Positions 1-8,778 of a stretch of DNA of 64,000 nt are shown here, piece by piece. Below the pieces are notes generated by a model. It was not told where the DNA came from, ran no database searches, and was given only the letters and a program-made list of their open reading frames with translations. A program made the translations under genes and the position numbers. The stretch's first letter is position 1. The number at the start of each line of letters is the position of its first letter. Origin of the DNA: UBA721 sp002705165 (GTDB lineage: Bacteria > Planctomycetota > Planctomycetia > Pirellulales > Pirellulaceae); the NCBI GenBank assembly GCA_045565995.1, contig JBJLEF010000004.1, forward strand, positions 186,001 to 250,000. Direction: 5' to 3'.

Positions 1-764
1 GAAACACCGGTCGAAGTTCCGTCGGTCGTGAGCCTGATTTTCTTGAGTGGAAGCTTCAAAGCGTCGGCGAAGGAAGAAGCCAATTGCCTATAACCTGTCG
101 ATGTGAGGTGGACACCATTGCTAGTAAGCCCTTCGGCGTCTGTGAGGATCCAGAGACCCTGCCTGTCACGATTAGTCATTAAGTCATTGGTCGCATGAGG
201 TTTGAGGGCCGCTAAATTGATAAAAGGAGAATCTTTTTCGGCAGCGTGTTCTTCGATAGCGTTACTGTAATGTCGTAGCTTCGTGTTATAGGCGTTGGGA
301 GCAGGCAATGGCGGGCCAAGATTCTCGTAAGGCCGTGGTCCGACAAAAATATATCTTGTTGAAAATCTATCCAGATTATTGGTTAAAGTCTCGAGGTTGT
401 TTTTGAACTGTTTTATTCCAGCGATTCCGCTGTGTGCCTCGTTTCCACCATAACAAATAATTATCACCGTCGGATTGGTAAGTGCCATGTCGTGAAGCAA
501 CCTCTCCATTCCATTCTCGACCGTTCCGAAAACAGCACGGCTTTCGCCGCGAACGGTATCTCCAGCCCAGCCGAGATTCCGGAATCGAATGTCCCCCTCT
601 AGGCGACTTCGGATTTCAGCTTCAAAGTGTCCATGTATTTGCATCCGCTCGACGAATGTCCCGCCAAGAAATGTAACGCGGTCGCCCGGTTTCAATAAGG
701 GTTCGGCTGATACTTGGGTGAGCGAAAAAAACAGAAAGAAAATAGCGGTCGCGAAGTAACGCAT
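1..764 (-). CDS. SGNH/GDSL hydrolase-like secreted protein, C-terminus cut by window edge
   Basis: The reading frame starts at an ATG at 764 and runs off the window at base 1. About 254 residues are visible. Residues 1-20 form a signal peptide ending near VSA, so the product is exported. The fold assignment rests on the order LGGTFVER (about 34-41), FRNLGWAGDT, ICYGGNEA and SNGVHLT, which follows GDSL blocks I, II, III and V. In textbook family members block I carries the nucleophilic Ser in GDS and block V has Asp-x-x-His. Here block I reads GGTF and block V reads NGVH, so the classical Ser and Asp are not where expected. Similar GGT(F/L)VER proteins are common in planctomycetes. The lost part may carry further domains. 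Substrate unknown. Confidence 0.75.
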   Translation of the reverse strand, partial: MRYFATAIFFLFFSLTQVSAEPLLKPGDRVTFLGGTFVERMQIHGHFEAEIRSRLEGDIRFRNLGWAGDTVRGESRAVFGTVENGMERLLHDMALTNPTVIIICYGGNEAHSGIAGIKQFKNNLETLTNNLDRFSTRYIFVGPRPYENLGPPLPAPNAYNTKLRHYSNAIEEHAAEKDSPFINLAALKPHATNDLMTNRDRQGLWILTDAEGLTSNGVHLTSTGYRQLASSFADALKLPLKKIRLTTDGTSTGV

Positions 765-832
765 ATTCGTTGAATAACTCCCAAGAAGAATGATTGATGT
801 ATTCATTTTATCAAAAGTACACGCCGTGTGTC

Positions 833-2002
833 CTATCCAAAAAACGTAATTAACTCAGCCGCTAGTTTTCCCGGTTCTGGACGGAAAGGATTTCCACTCA
901 TGCTGTTCCCGTACGAGCGCTCTACAATCTTCGGTAGTGCCTCGGCCGTTAACCCGACGTCGGCGAGTTTAGACGGGACTTGTAGCAAGTCACACAAGTT
1001 CCTGATATGTGCTGTAAGTTGATCGGCAGTCCTTAAGCCGATAGCGGTCGCCAATTGACAATAGCTTTCATTGCAGTATTTCTGATTTAGCGTGGCTGCG
1101 AAGGGTAATAAGATGGAACACGATGCTCCATGGCTTAAATTCGCGGTATCGCCAAACGCGGCGGAGAGGCCATGCGCAACGCCTAGGCCGGAATTGGCCA
1201 GGGAGACACCGGAGTTGAATGCACAGTGGGCCAACGCTGTTCGAGCATCCAGGTCGTTAGGAAATTGGATGGCCTGAATAATATTTTCGATTCCGAGCTT
1301 AAACCCTGCCATTGCGAGCGTTCGTGTATATTCCGTTGCGCGGATCGAAATAAAACTTTCGAAGCATTGGGTGATAGCATCCATCCCAGAATGGGTGGTA
1401 ATTGTTGCGTTGCAAGACGCATGTAACTCGGGATCAATGATCACGAATGACGGCAGTAGTAACGGACTGCGAATGCTCTTTTTGACCTGGTGTTCGGGAC
1501 TGAAAATTACAGCGTTTTTCGTAGCTTCACTACCGGTGCCGGCGGTAGTAGGAAGTAATATTATTTCTGGACCCTGCGTCGTCAGTTCGAATCCTTGTCC
1601 GATCCCTTCGAGGTAGTCAGAAATGTCAGTCGAACCAGGCTGGCGTGCTACGATGGAACTAGCCTTTACGCTATCCAGCGTGCTCCCCCCTCCAAGCCCA
1701 ATCACTTTGCTGTAATTGACCGATTTTAATTTCGTTGTTAAATCGTTGACTGTGGTAATAGTTGGTTCGCATGAAGGTAACTGGATAAGATCAACCGTAT
1801 CACATGCCAAGTTGCTTTTGATTTCTTCGACCGTACCATTGGCAATTAGTGTTCTGCTACCACACACAAGTGCAGCGACGTCGTCGGGCTTAATAACGTC
1901 GCCGAGATGTTTTCTGGCCCCACGACCGAATAAGACACGGGCTGGCTGTTCGAGATGAAATTTATAGGACAATCGATTGCTCTCCTTCAATTGCTTAACC
2001 AT
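833..2002 (-). CDS. Iron-containing alcohol dehydrogenase family protein
   Basis: Group III (Fe-ADH) NAD(P)-dependent dehydrogenase, about 389 residues, normal length for the family. Visible motifs are the nucleotide-binding GLGGGSTLDSVKA, the PTTAGTGSEAT segment, GMDAITQ, VAHGLSAAFG and LSHGASCSILLP. By alignment from memory to FucO, the metal ligands are Asp, Gln (in the place of the usual His of DALTH), His and His; the catalytic-site His of HGMAH is Ala here. The metal and reaction may therefore differ from classical alcohol oxidation; related classes include maleylacetate reductases and phosphonoacetaldehyde or 1,3-propanediol dehydrogenases. The start at 2002 (MVKQLKES) is chosen because a longer version would run into the divergent gene's upstream region. 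Cytoplasmic. Substrate not predictable. Confidence 0.85.
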   Translation of the reverse strand: MVKQLKESNRLSYKFHLEQPARVLFGRGARKHLGDVIKPDDVAALVCGSRTLIANGTVEEIKSNLACDTVDLIQLPSCEPTITTVNDLTTKLKSVNYSKVIGLGGGSTLDSVKASSIVARQPGSTDISDYLEGIGQGFELTTQGPEIILLPTTAGTGSEATKNAVIFSPEHQVKKSIRSPLLLPSFVIIDPELHASCNATITTHSGMDAITQCFESFISIRATEYTRTLAMAGFKLGIENIIQAIQFPNDLDARTALAHCAFNSGVSLANSGLGVAHGLSAAFGDTANLSHGASCSILLPFAATLNQKYCNESYCQLATAIGLRTADQLTAHIRNLCDLLQVPSKLADVGLTAEALPKIVERSYGNSMSGNPFRPEPGKLAAELITFFG

Positions 2003-2092
2003 ACTACCATGCAAAACCGGATTGGTAGTACAATACAACTCTTGGATTATTTTGCTAGCAGGCTAATTGTGATTTGTTATGGGAGGTTCTGG

Positions 2093-3238
2093 GTGCGTTA
2101 TTCCTTTAAAACTAAAATACTCTTCTCTGTGTGTTGCTTGATCGCTTTCGCGGTTTCGTCTCCACCTGTTCACGGAGCGGAGATTGAGAATTTAACTAAA
2201 ACGATTAATGCAATAGGCTCTAAGGGACTCGGCCATGTAAAAGCTAGACAAGCCGTTGCGGAGTTAACGAAATGCGACGCGGATGAAGTTGTTTTAATCT
2301 TAGAAGGCTTTGATAGTTCCAATAAGTTGGCCGTAAACTGGTTACGGGCCGTGGTGGATACCGTTCTGGAGAACGCACTTCAAAGGGGCGAAGAAATCCC
2401 TCTAGATTCCTTAATGGACTTCCTGGACGACACCGAAAATGATGCCAACGCGCGTCGGGTCGCCTACGAGTGGATCACGGATGGCAATCCGGCATTGCGG
2501 GACCGCATCCTAAAGACGGCTTTAGGTGATCCGTCTTTAGAGATTCGAAGGGAAGCTATCGAGAATGCTGTTTCCCGTGCCTTATCTATTAAAGATGAAG
2601 CCGCACCAGAGGCTTTAAAGCAATTAAAGCTAACATTAAGTTCGGCTCGGGACCTTGACCAAATTGATCAGATCACAGAAGAGATTGAGTCATTAGGTGG
2701 TGAAGTTGATTTGCCCACCCACTTCGGGTTTCTAGTGACGTGGAATCTGATTGGACCATTTGATAATAGCGGTACCAAAGGTTTTGATATTGCCTATCCT
2801 CCCGAGTCAGTGATTGACTTGCAGGATGCTGTTGAAGGCAAGGTTGGGAATATTAGATGGTTCGAATATTCTTCTGAGGATCGGTATGGGATGCTGGATC
2901 TTAATACCATCATGCCGGAAAAGTATAAAGGCGCTATTGCGTATGCCCACACCACGTTTGAATCGGGTAAAAAACAGATGGTTGATCTTCGGTTAGGATG
3001 TGTCAACGGAAACAAAATATGGGTGAATGGTAAGTTGATTACTTCTAATCATGTTTACCATGCTAACACGTCAATTGACCAGTACATTGCTCGCGCCACT
3101 CTCAATGAGGGTACGAACGAGATTTTGGTCAAAATAGCGCAGAACGAGCAAGAAGAAAGCTGGGCGCAGCGATGGCAGTTTCAGCTGCGTATTTGTGACG
3201 AATTTGGCACGGCGATTCTGCCGACAGACCGTAGATAG
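2093..3238 (+). CDS. Secreted HEAT-like/beta-sandwich protein of unknown function
   Basis: I choose a GTG start at 2093, preceded by a clear GGGAGG Shine-Dalgarno six bases upstream. It gives a textbook signal peptide (VRYSFKTKILFSVCCL... ending near HGA). The open frame extends further upstream but without a ribosome site and overlapping the dehydrogenase gene. The mature N-terminal half is helical and resembles HEAT-type repeats (DPSLEIRREAIENA, ARRVAYEWI). The C-terminal 170 residues look like a galactose-binding-like beta-sandwich, with WNLIGPF at its entry and VNGNKIWVNGKLI. This two-part layout is common in exported planctomycete proteins, often linked to polysaccharide or sulfatase clusters. 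No catalytic residues recognised. It lies 16 bases before the PQQ-type protein and is probably co-transcribed with it. Confidence 0.75.
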   Translation: MRYSFKTKILFSVCCLIAFAVSSPPVHGAEIENLTKTINAIGSKGLGHVKARQAVAELTKCDADEVVLILEGFDSSNKLAVNWLRAVVDTVLENALQRGEEIPLDSLMDFLDDTENDANARRVAYEWITDGNPALRDRILKTALGDPSLEIRREAIENAVSRALSIKDEAAPEALKQLKLTLSSARDLDQIDQITEEIESLGGEVDLPTHFGFLVTWNLIGPFDNSGTKGFDIAYPPESVIDLQDAVEGKVGNIRWFEYSSEDRYGMLDLNTIMPEKYKGAIAYAHTTFESGKKQMVDLRLGCVNGNKIWVNGKLITSNHVYHANTSIDQYIARATLNEGTNEILVKIAQNEQEESWAQRWQFQLRICDEFGTAILPTDRR

Positions 3239-3254
3239 AAACAAGGAACCAAAC

Positions 3255-4466
3255 ATGAAGAGTTTACAAATCATTTTCGCGGTCGTATGTTTACAGTTCG
3301 TTAACGTAAACGGTAATGCCGCCGACTGGGCTGACTTTCGCGGCCCTAATGGCAACCCTGTTCATAATGGAAATTTGCCGTTGAGTTGGGACGTGCAAGG
3401 CAAGAAGAACGTTGCCTGGAAAGCTTCCCTACCCGGACGGGGTGTCTCCAGTCCAATAGCTGTTGGCAGCTTAGTAGTTGTCACCTCCAGCGCCGGCGCT
3501 AACCAGCAAAAGTTGTACGTAGTAGCCTTCGATCAACAGACCGGGAAGCAGCGGTGGCGACGAAGTTTTTGGGCCACAGGACGGACATATACTCACCCCA
3601 CAAGTTCGAACGCCGCGCCCACCCCTGTCAGTGACGGTGAATACATCTATGCCTTTTATTCCTCGAATGACTTAGTTTGCCTCGACTTGGACGGGAACCT
3701 GATGTGGTATCGTGGGTTAGCACATGACTATCCCAAGGCAGGGAATGATGTCGGGATGGCGTCATCTCCCGCCATCGCTGGCGATGTCGTTGTCGTGCAG
3801 ATAGAGAATCAAGGTGATTCGTTCGCAAGTGGAATTGATCGCCTGACCGGGGAAGAGCTTTGGCGAGTGCCAAGAGATCCACGCGCAAACTGGAGTTCTC
3901 CAGTAGCGTATCAAATTAACGACGGCAGTTTTACGGTCCTCCTACAGTCGCCTACTGGCCTCAAGGCGGTCGACGCTAAGACGGGAAATGAACGTTGGAC
4001 GAAGGAAATGTCATGCGGAAATATCACCTCTCCGTTAAAGGTTGGACAGGCCATCTATTTTGGTGCTGGGGGCACGACCAGATTAAAACTTAACTCCAAG
4101 GGGACAACACCCGAGGTGGTTTGGAATGCCAATCGCCTAACGGCGAATGCTGCAAGTCCGATAGTCGACGGTGAAAACTTATACATCCTCTCTGGCTCGA
4201 TTATAAAATCAGCCGACAGTAATACCGGAGATCTGAACTGGCAGGTGCGGCTGAAAGGCCGGTTCTGGGCGACGCCGATTCTTAGTAATGGACACTTATA
4301 CTTTTTTAATCAGGATGGCCTCGTGCAAGTTGTGAAAGTTGGTGAAACCGGTGAAGTAGTGGAAGAGTTTGAAATTGGCGAGCCGGTTCTTGGGACTCCA
4401 GCAGCGGTCGGTAATGCTCTCTTTTTTCGTAGCGATAAACATCTATTTAAGATCAGCCGTCCTTAA
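3255..4466 (+). CDS. Exported PQQ-type beta-propeller repeat protein
   Basis: 403 residues. The start is the ATG at 3255, with AAGGAA seven bases upstream and a signal peptide (MKSLQIIFAVVCLQF...NAA) directly after. Blades are recognisable by repeated AFDQQTGKQRWRR, CLDLDGNLMWY, GIDRLTGEELWR, AVDAKTGNERWTK and SADSNTGDLNWQ units, that is the PQQ-like W-motif (xDxxTGxxxW). The opening WADFRGPNGNP is typical of the planctomycete outer-membrane assembly BamB-like or PQQ-binding-like family. No quinoprotein dehydrogenase catalytic Asp/Ca site is evident, so an enzyme role is unlikely; protein binding in the periplasm is a safer reading. A paralogue lies at 32122-33447. Confidence 0.85.
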   Translation: MKSLQIIFAVVCLQFVNVNGNAADWADFRGPNGNPVHNGNLPLSWDVQGKKNVAWKASLPGRGVSSPIAVGSLVVVTSSAGANQQKLYVVAFDQQTGKQRWRRSFWATGRTYTHPTSSNAAPTPVSDGEYIYAFYSSNDLVCLDLDGNLMWYRGLAHDYPKAGNDVGMASSPAIAGDVVVVQIENQGDSFASGIDRLTGEELWRVPRDPRANWSSPVAYQINDGSFTVLLQSPTGLKAVDAKTGNERWTKEMSCGNITSPLKVGQAIYFGAGGTTRLKLNSKGTTPEVVWNANRLTANAASPIVDGENLYILSGSIIKSADSNTGDLNWQVRLKGRFWATPILSNGHLYFFNQDGLVQVVKVGETGEVVEEFEIGEPVLGTPAAVGNALFFRSDKHLFKISRP

Positions 4467-4484
4467 TATTCGGATATAAAGTTC

Positions 4485-5765
4485 GTGAATACACAATATC
4501 CGGTTCGATACCTTGGTAGACCCTTATCTGGCGTTGTTCGTCCGCCGGGCTCGAAAAGCATTACCAATCGGGCTCTGATATGCGCGGCGGCAGCCGATGG
4601 CGAATCCAGGCTCCTTCGTGCTCTTAGGTCCGAAGATACACAAATGATGATTGAGGGGCTTAATCAACTCGGCGTTTCAGTTAGTTGGCAGGGAGACGAC
4701 CTCGTAGTTCGAGGCGGTACTGATTCAGTCCCGAGACAATCAATAGAGGTGTTTGTCGGTAATAGCGGTACGACGATACGTTTCTTGTCGGCGCTGGCGG
4801 CGGCGATTGGCGGAAGTTATAAGTTCGATGGTATTCAGAGAATGCGCTTGCGTCCGATTGAGGATCTTGCCGACGCATTTCGACAGCTCGGTGTTAGGGC
4901 GAGTTGTAATGCGAATGGATGCCCTCCGTTAGAGTTGGTATCAAGTGGTTTTTCAGGTAATCAATGTTCCGTTCGGGGTAACCTTTCAAGCCAATATCTG
5001 AGTGGTCTCCTGATGGCTTCTGTTGCGTCAGGCGAAGCAGTCCAAATCACTGTTGAAGGCGAATTGGTATCTAAGCCGTACGTGGATATCACTTTGGATG
5101 TAATGAAGGCATTCGGGGCAGCTCCCCTCAATAAAGGTTATCACTCATTCGAGATAAGCAAAGATTCAAAGTACGTCGCGACCCAATACGCAATTGAGCC
5201 GGACGCGTCAGCTGCGAGTTATTTTTTTGCGGTCGCGGCCGTTACCGGAGGGCGTGTTACGGTCAGCGGGCTTTCTGCAGACGCTATGCAGGGGGATGTT
5301 GCGTTTTGTAATTGCCTGGCTGATATGGGCTGTACTGTTATTTATGACAAGGATGCCATTACCGTAATCGGGGGCACACTTAACGGGATTGATGTTGATA
5401 TGAATGCCATTAGCGATACGGTTCCTACTTTGGCCGTCGTCGCCCTATTTGCAAATGGTCCAACAAATATAAGTAATGTTGAACATGTTCGTCATAAGGA
5501 AACTGATCGGATATCAGATTTGTCACGAGAGCTGGTTAAATTAGGAGCGACAGTAGATGAGCGACAGGATGGTTTGACAATCCACCCCGGTGAACTGCGT
5601 GCTGCATCGATAGCAACCTATAATGACCATCGCATCGCGATGAGTTTCGCAGTTGCTGGTTTAATGGTCAGCGGCGTCGTCATCAACGATCCCGGCTGCT
5701 GTGAAAAAACTTATCCGGAATTCTTCTCGGACTTGGAAAAACTTATCAACCAAGATGAGGTTTGA
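4485..5765 (+). CDS. aroA: 3-phosphoshikimate 1-carboxyvinyltransferase (EPSP synthase)
   Basis: Shikimate pathway enzyme transferring enolpyruvate from PEP to shikimate-3-phosphate, feeding chorismate and aromatic amino acids. 426 residues, normal length, GTG start. Visible active-site landmarks are PGSKSITNRA (21-30, the Lys/Ser pair for substrate binding), GNSGTTIRFL (92-101, PEP loop), MRLRPIEDL, SSQYLSGLLMA (168-178), EPDASAASYFFA, ISDTVPTLAV (general acid/base Asp near 311), HKETDRI (337-343) and NDHRIAMSFAVAG (370-382). All expected catalytic residues appear intact. It begins 18 bases after the PQQ-type gene with no terminator visible, so it may be read from the same transcript. Confidence 0.97.
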   Translation: MNTQYPVRYLGRPLSGVVRPPGSKSITNRALICAAAADGESRLLRALRSEDTQMMIEGLNQLGVSVSWQGDDLVVRGGTDSVPRQSIEVFVGNSGTTIRFLSALAAAIGGSYKFDGIQRMRLRPIEDLADAFRQLGVRASCNANGCPPLELVSSGFSGNQCSVRGNLSSQYLSGLLMASVASGEAVQITVEGELVSKPYVDITLDVMKAFGAAPLNKGYHSFEISKDSKYVATQYAIEPDASAASYFFAVAAVTGGRVTVSGLSADAMQGDVAFCNCLADMGCTVIYDKDAITVIGGTLNGIDVDMNAISDTVPTLAVVALFANGPTNISNVEHVRHKETDRISDLSRELVKLGATVDERQDGLTIHPGELRAASIATYNDHRIAMSFAVAGLMVSGVVINDPGCCEKTYPEFFSDLEKLINQDEV

Positions 5766-5783
5766 TTTAGGCAGTAGGACCGC

Positions 5784-6005
5784 TTAACGTGGTTTGCCGG
5801 GCGAGTCAGCTTTACCGAGCAATTCATCAATCTTCGCAATGATTGTATCACCAGGGTCAGCTTTCGGCTCTTGTGGTCCCTCGTGCGCGATGAAGTCTCC
5901 TCCGCAGTGATTACACATCATATCTCTACCGAGATATTCGATGCGCACCTGCAGATTGCGACCACAAGTTGGGCACTCTTTTACGAAGAATGTAGTTTGA
6001 GTCAT
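5784..6005 (-). CDS. Small zinc-ribbon protein
   Basis: 73 residues from the ATG at 6005. Two CxxC knuckles, ECPTCG (about 11-15) and CNHCGG (31-36), are spaced as in a treble-clef or zinc-ribbon fold, followed by an acidic helix (TIIAKIDELLGKA) and a basic tail. This kind of short response-regulator-like or DNA/RNA-associated zinc ribbon is widespread and uncharacterised in planctomycetes. A longer open frame exists upstream but its extra sequence (MASGCCRPWDL...) is low-complexity and has no ribosome site. It ends convergently with aroA. Function unknown. Confidence 0.65.
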   Translation of the reverse strand: MTQTTFFVKECPTCGRNLQVRIEYLGRDMMCNHCGGDFIAHEGPQEPKADPGDTIIAKIDELLGKADSPGKPR

Positions 6006-6169
6006 TACGTGTTTACTAACTGTTAAACGGACGATCCGTCTATTACAATTCCGAAGGATGGGGCCTTGATAAGCTACTGCGGCCCCAAGAGTCCTCAATT
6101 GTAACTGTAAGTCCCATGGACGGCAACAGCCGGATGCCATGCTCTCTTTTTGCGTTCGGAATTCTTAGG

Positions 6170-7777
6170 CTAATAGGGCCAAGGGTTTTGCCAGGGATTA
6201 AGCAAAGCATAATGCGATGAATAGACGCTGATGGCTATCGCCCCGAGCAAAAGTACCATCAAGAAGAAGGAATGTTTTATTTTCAAAATCCCGGGGATTA
6301 GAAAAAGGCTATACAAGGGTATCAACCAAAACATCCAACGAAACCCACTGGCAACTCCTCCATAGTTGCGATCCGGTAGAGGACGGAAAACGTAGAAAAC
6401 GAGCAAGATCGCCGTAAGCGATAGAGTAATCTTGGCAAGAGGCCTCCAGAAAGAGTCTCCCTCCCAAAGCTGCCTTATCATGGCGAATAACGCAAAGATA
6501 AAGATAGGAGTTAGTGAATAGAAGCCGTGATGGCCAATAACTAGATGGAACAAATAGCCAGTTCGGGAAGATTCTCCAACGTCGACGCCAGCTGCTTCAC
6601 CGGGTAACCAATAGCTTTTCCGGCCATCTACCTCGTAATCGTACCAGTTGTCCCAGATTTTTATTTCGTAGGTTGAGACTTGACGTACCAATGCATATCG
6701 TACGTTGTTGGAGTAATCGAAGATCCGCCAACGACCCTCTGTAGGATGGTCTTCAATACGATAGTTACCCATGCCGGGCATCGTCTCACTAAAGAGGTCG
6801 AGGTTGTCGGGCAGAACTCCTCGTACAAGTGAGTCTCCGTCGTTAAGGCTCAATACCTCCACGACGTCCCCATCGGATCGATGAGCATAGGGTGGTTGCC
6901 ACGAGCCATGTGCAAAATAATTGGCGGAGAGATAAGCAAAGAAAACAATTGAAATGGCGGGTACACCAAATACGAGAGAACGTTTAATGTCGAGTGTTAG
7001 GCACCAGATTCCTACCAGTCCGAGAAATGCCAGGGAAGGCAGTTCGAAGGTGACTGTGATAGCGGCGGATAAACCAACGTAGGCGTATCTGTGAGACTGT
7101 TGAGGATCTGTGGTTAACTTTTTGCACTGTAGTACAGTAAGTAACGTAAATAGAGCTGCTGGTACGTGGTTGTTTATGGTCACTGAAAAGGTGCTTAGAA
7201 ACGTACCGAAAATAATTGAGAATAGATACAACGCATAGAGACGCCTGTCGGTAATGAGAGGCTCGGCGACCGTCGCAAGGAGGATCACGATCAGGAGAAA
7301 AAGTAATGACTGATTCAGGAATGTTAACAACTTGATCACTGGCAACGGCTGATCCAGTATATTCAAGCCCGTGGATTTGTTTAGCAACCAATATTGGGCC
7401 GCGAGGACCAAATTGTAGAGTGGTGGTTTACTGGAATAATATCGTTCCGTTCCCGTTGAGTCCGAATGGTAGACCTTGTCGATCGTACCCCAGTTGCCGT
7501 TTTTCCCCCTCAAGGGGTCGATGTCGTCGATGGAGAACGTTCCGTTATGTACCAAAGCCGCAACAGTGGCCCAACGACTGCGGTCGTTGGCACAATGCAT
7601 GCCGGTTACGGCTTCCCTGCCGTCTAAAAATTTCTGATCCCCTTTGACGGTTTTATCAAGGACTACGTGCCAAAGACATAACCGGACGGCGATTAGAATG
7701 ATTCCTAATAAGATCAACAGCTTCGCAAAACGGGGAAGAGTGGCTCGTACTTCTGACATTGCCAAGTTGGAACTCAT
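6170..7777 (-). CDS. Polytopic membrane protein, glycosyltransferase-39-like or unknown
   Basis: 535 residues with about ten hydrophobic segments. A first membrane helix (KLLILLGIILIAVRLCLW) is followed by a large outside loop rich in D, H and W (GREAVTGMHCANDRSRW, YHSDSTGTERYYSSKPPLYN), then packed helices, a second soluble region (about 285-405) and five more helices. The 'YYSSKPPLYN' motif resembles the D/S-KPPL segment of membrane-bound GT39/ArnT-type glycosyltransferases, where it follows the first loop. That suggests transfer of a sugar from a polyprenyl carrier, but the assignment is weak. It lies 16 bases after the GT2 gene that probably supplies a polyprenyl-linked sugar, so the two genes fit a common route. 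Confidence 0.6.
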   Translation of the reverse strand: MSSNLAMSEVRATLPRFAKLLILLGIILIAVRLCLWHVVLDKTVKGDQKFLDGREAVTGMHCANDRSRWATVAALVHNGTFSIDDIDPLRGKNGNWGTIDKVYHSDSTGTERYYSSKPPLYNLVLAAQYWLLNKSTGLNILDQPLPVIKLLTFLNQSLLFLLIVILLATVAEPLITDRRLYALYLFSIIFGTFLSTFSVTINNHVPAALFTLLTVLQCKKLTTDPQQSHRYAYVGLSAAITVTFELPSLAFLGLVGIWCLTLDIKRSLVFGVPAISIVFFAYLSANYFAHGSWQPPYAHRSDGDVVEVLSLNDGDSLVRGVLPDNLDLFSETMPGMGNYRIEDHPTEGRWRIFDYSNNVRYALVRQVSTYEIKIWDNWYDYEVDGRKSYWLPGEAAGVDVGESSRTGYLFHLVIGHHGFYSLTPIFIFALFAMIRQLWEGDSFWRPLAKITLSLTAILLVFYVFRPLPDRNYGGVASGFRWMFWLIPLYSLFLIPGILKIKHSFFLMVLLLGAIAISVYSSHYALLNPWQNPWPY

Positions 7778-7793
7778 CGGACTTCACGCTCGT

Positions 7794-8774
7794 TTAAGTA
7801 TCTTTTTGTTCAGAGGATATGCCAACGGTTTCGCTAACGGCATATATTTCAGCGTCTTTGGCAGTGTTCTTGGTGATAAGTTCCGCCAAAAAACCAGTCA
7901 TCACAAGTTGGATACCGATCACTACTCCGAAGAGGGCGAAATAAAAGATGGCTCGCTCATGAAGATGGAAGCTAGGTGGCAGATCGCCCATTCGATCTGC
8001 AATCCAAGCGGCTATTAAACCTAAAGTGATACATCCTGATGCCCCAAAACACAGTAGGCCCATCGTTCCAAGGAGGTGTTGAGGGCGGTAGCCGAAACCG
8101 GTCAACATATAAACCGTAAGAAGGTCAAGGAAGCCTTTAACAATACGACGGACTCCGTATTTCGATTTTCCAAATTGGCGTTTTCGGTGATTCACGATGA
8201 TTTCACCGACCCTAAATCCACGGGCGGCTGCTAGGACCGGCACAAATCGATGCAATTCACCGTATAGCTGTACCTCAAGGAGAACGTCCCGGCGATAGCA
8301 TTTGAAGCCACAGTTATGGTCGTGTAATTGGACTTTCGTTAGCTTACTAACCATACGGTTAAAAATTCTGGATGGCCCGACTTTATGCCAGGGGTCATGG
8401 CGACGCTTCTTCCAACCACTAATGACATCTAAATCATCTTGTTCGAGTTTTTCAAGAAAATGAGGGATTTCCTCGGGATCGTCCTGTAAGTCTGCATCGA
8501 GCGTGAAAACGAAGTCGCCATTTGCTTGTTGAAAGCCTGCGTTTAAAGCAGCCGCCTTTCCAAAGTTTCGTCGAAATCGTATTCCTTTGACGCCTGAGTC
8601 ACTAGCCTGTAAATCAAGAATGCAACGCCAGGTGCTATCAGTCGACCCGTCGTCAACGAAGACGATTTCATATTCGTAGTTATGATCGTTACACACCTTT
8701 GTAAACTGTCGGTGTAATTCGGGTAGGCTCTCTTCTTCGTTAAAGACTGGGATTACGGCAGAGATGTAGGTCAT
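7794..8774 (-). CDS. Family 2 glycosyltransferase with two C-terminal membrane helices (GtrB/DPM-like)
   Basis: 326 residues. GT-A catalytic domain: VIPVFNEEESLPEL (8-21), VDDGSTDST (40-48), LDADLQDDP (92-100, the DxD metal site) and the acceptor region HNCGFKCYRR (153-162). Two membrane helices follow (about 234-258 and 275-300). This is the layout of GtrB, ArnC and dolichyl-phosphate mannose synthases, which attach a sugar from a nucleotide donor to a polyprenyl phosphate at the inner face of the membrane. The middle gene of a three-gene minus-strand unit, four bases after the flippase-like gene and 16 before the GT39-like gene. The sugar is not predictable. Confidence 0.88.
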   Translation of the reverse strand: MTYISAVIPVFNEEESLPELHRQFTKVCNDHNYEYEIVFVDDGSTDSTWRCILDLQASDSGVKGIRFRRNFGKAAALNAGFQQANGDFVFTLDADLQDDPEEIPHFLEKLEQDDLDVISGWKKRRHDPWHKVGPSRIFNRMVSKLTKVQLHDHNCGFKCYRRDVLLEVQLYGELHRFVPVLAAARGFRVGEIIVNHRKRQFGKSKYGVRRIVKGFLDLLTVYMLTGFGYRPQHLLGTMGLLCFGASGCITLGLIAAWIADRMGDLPPSFHLHERAIFYFALFGVVIGIQLVMTGFLAELITKNTAKDAEIYAVSETVGISSEQKDT

Positions 8775-8778
8775 TAAA

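Noticed and set aside
1583..1606. CAGTTCGAATCCTTG resembling a tRNA T-arm
   Set aside because: It is inside the alcohol dehydrogenase coding sequence with no surrounding cloverleaf.
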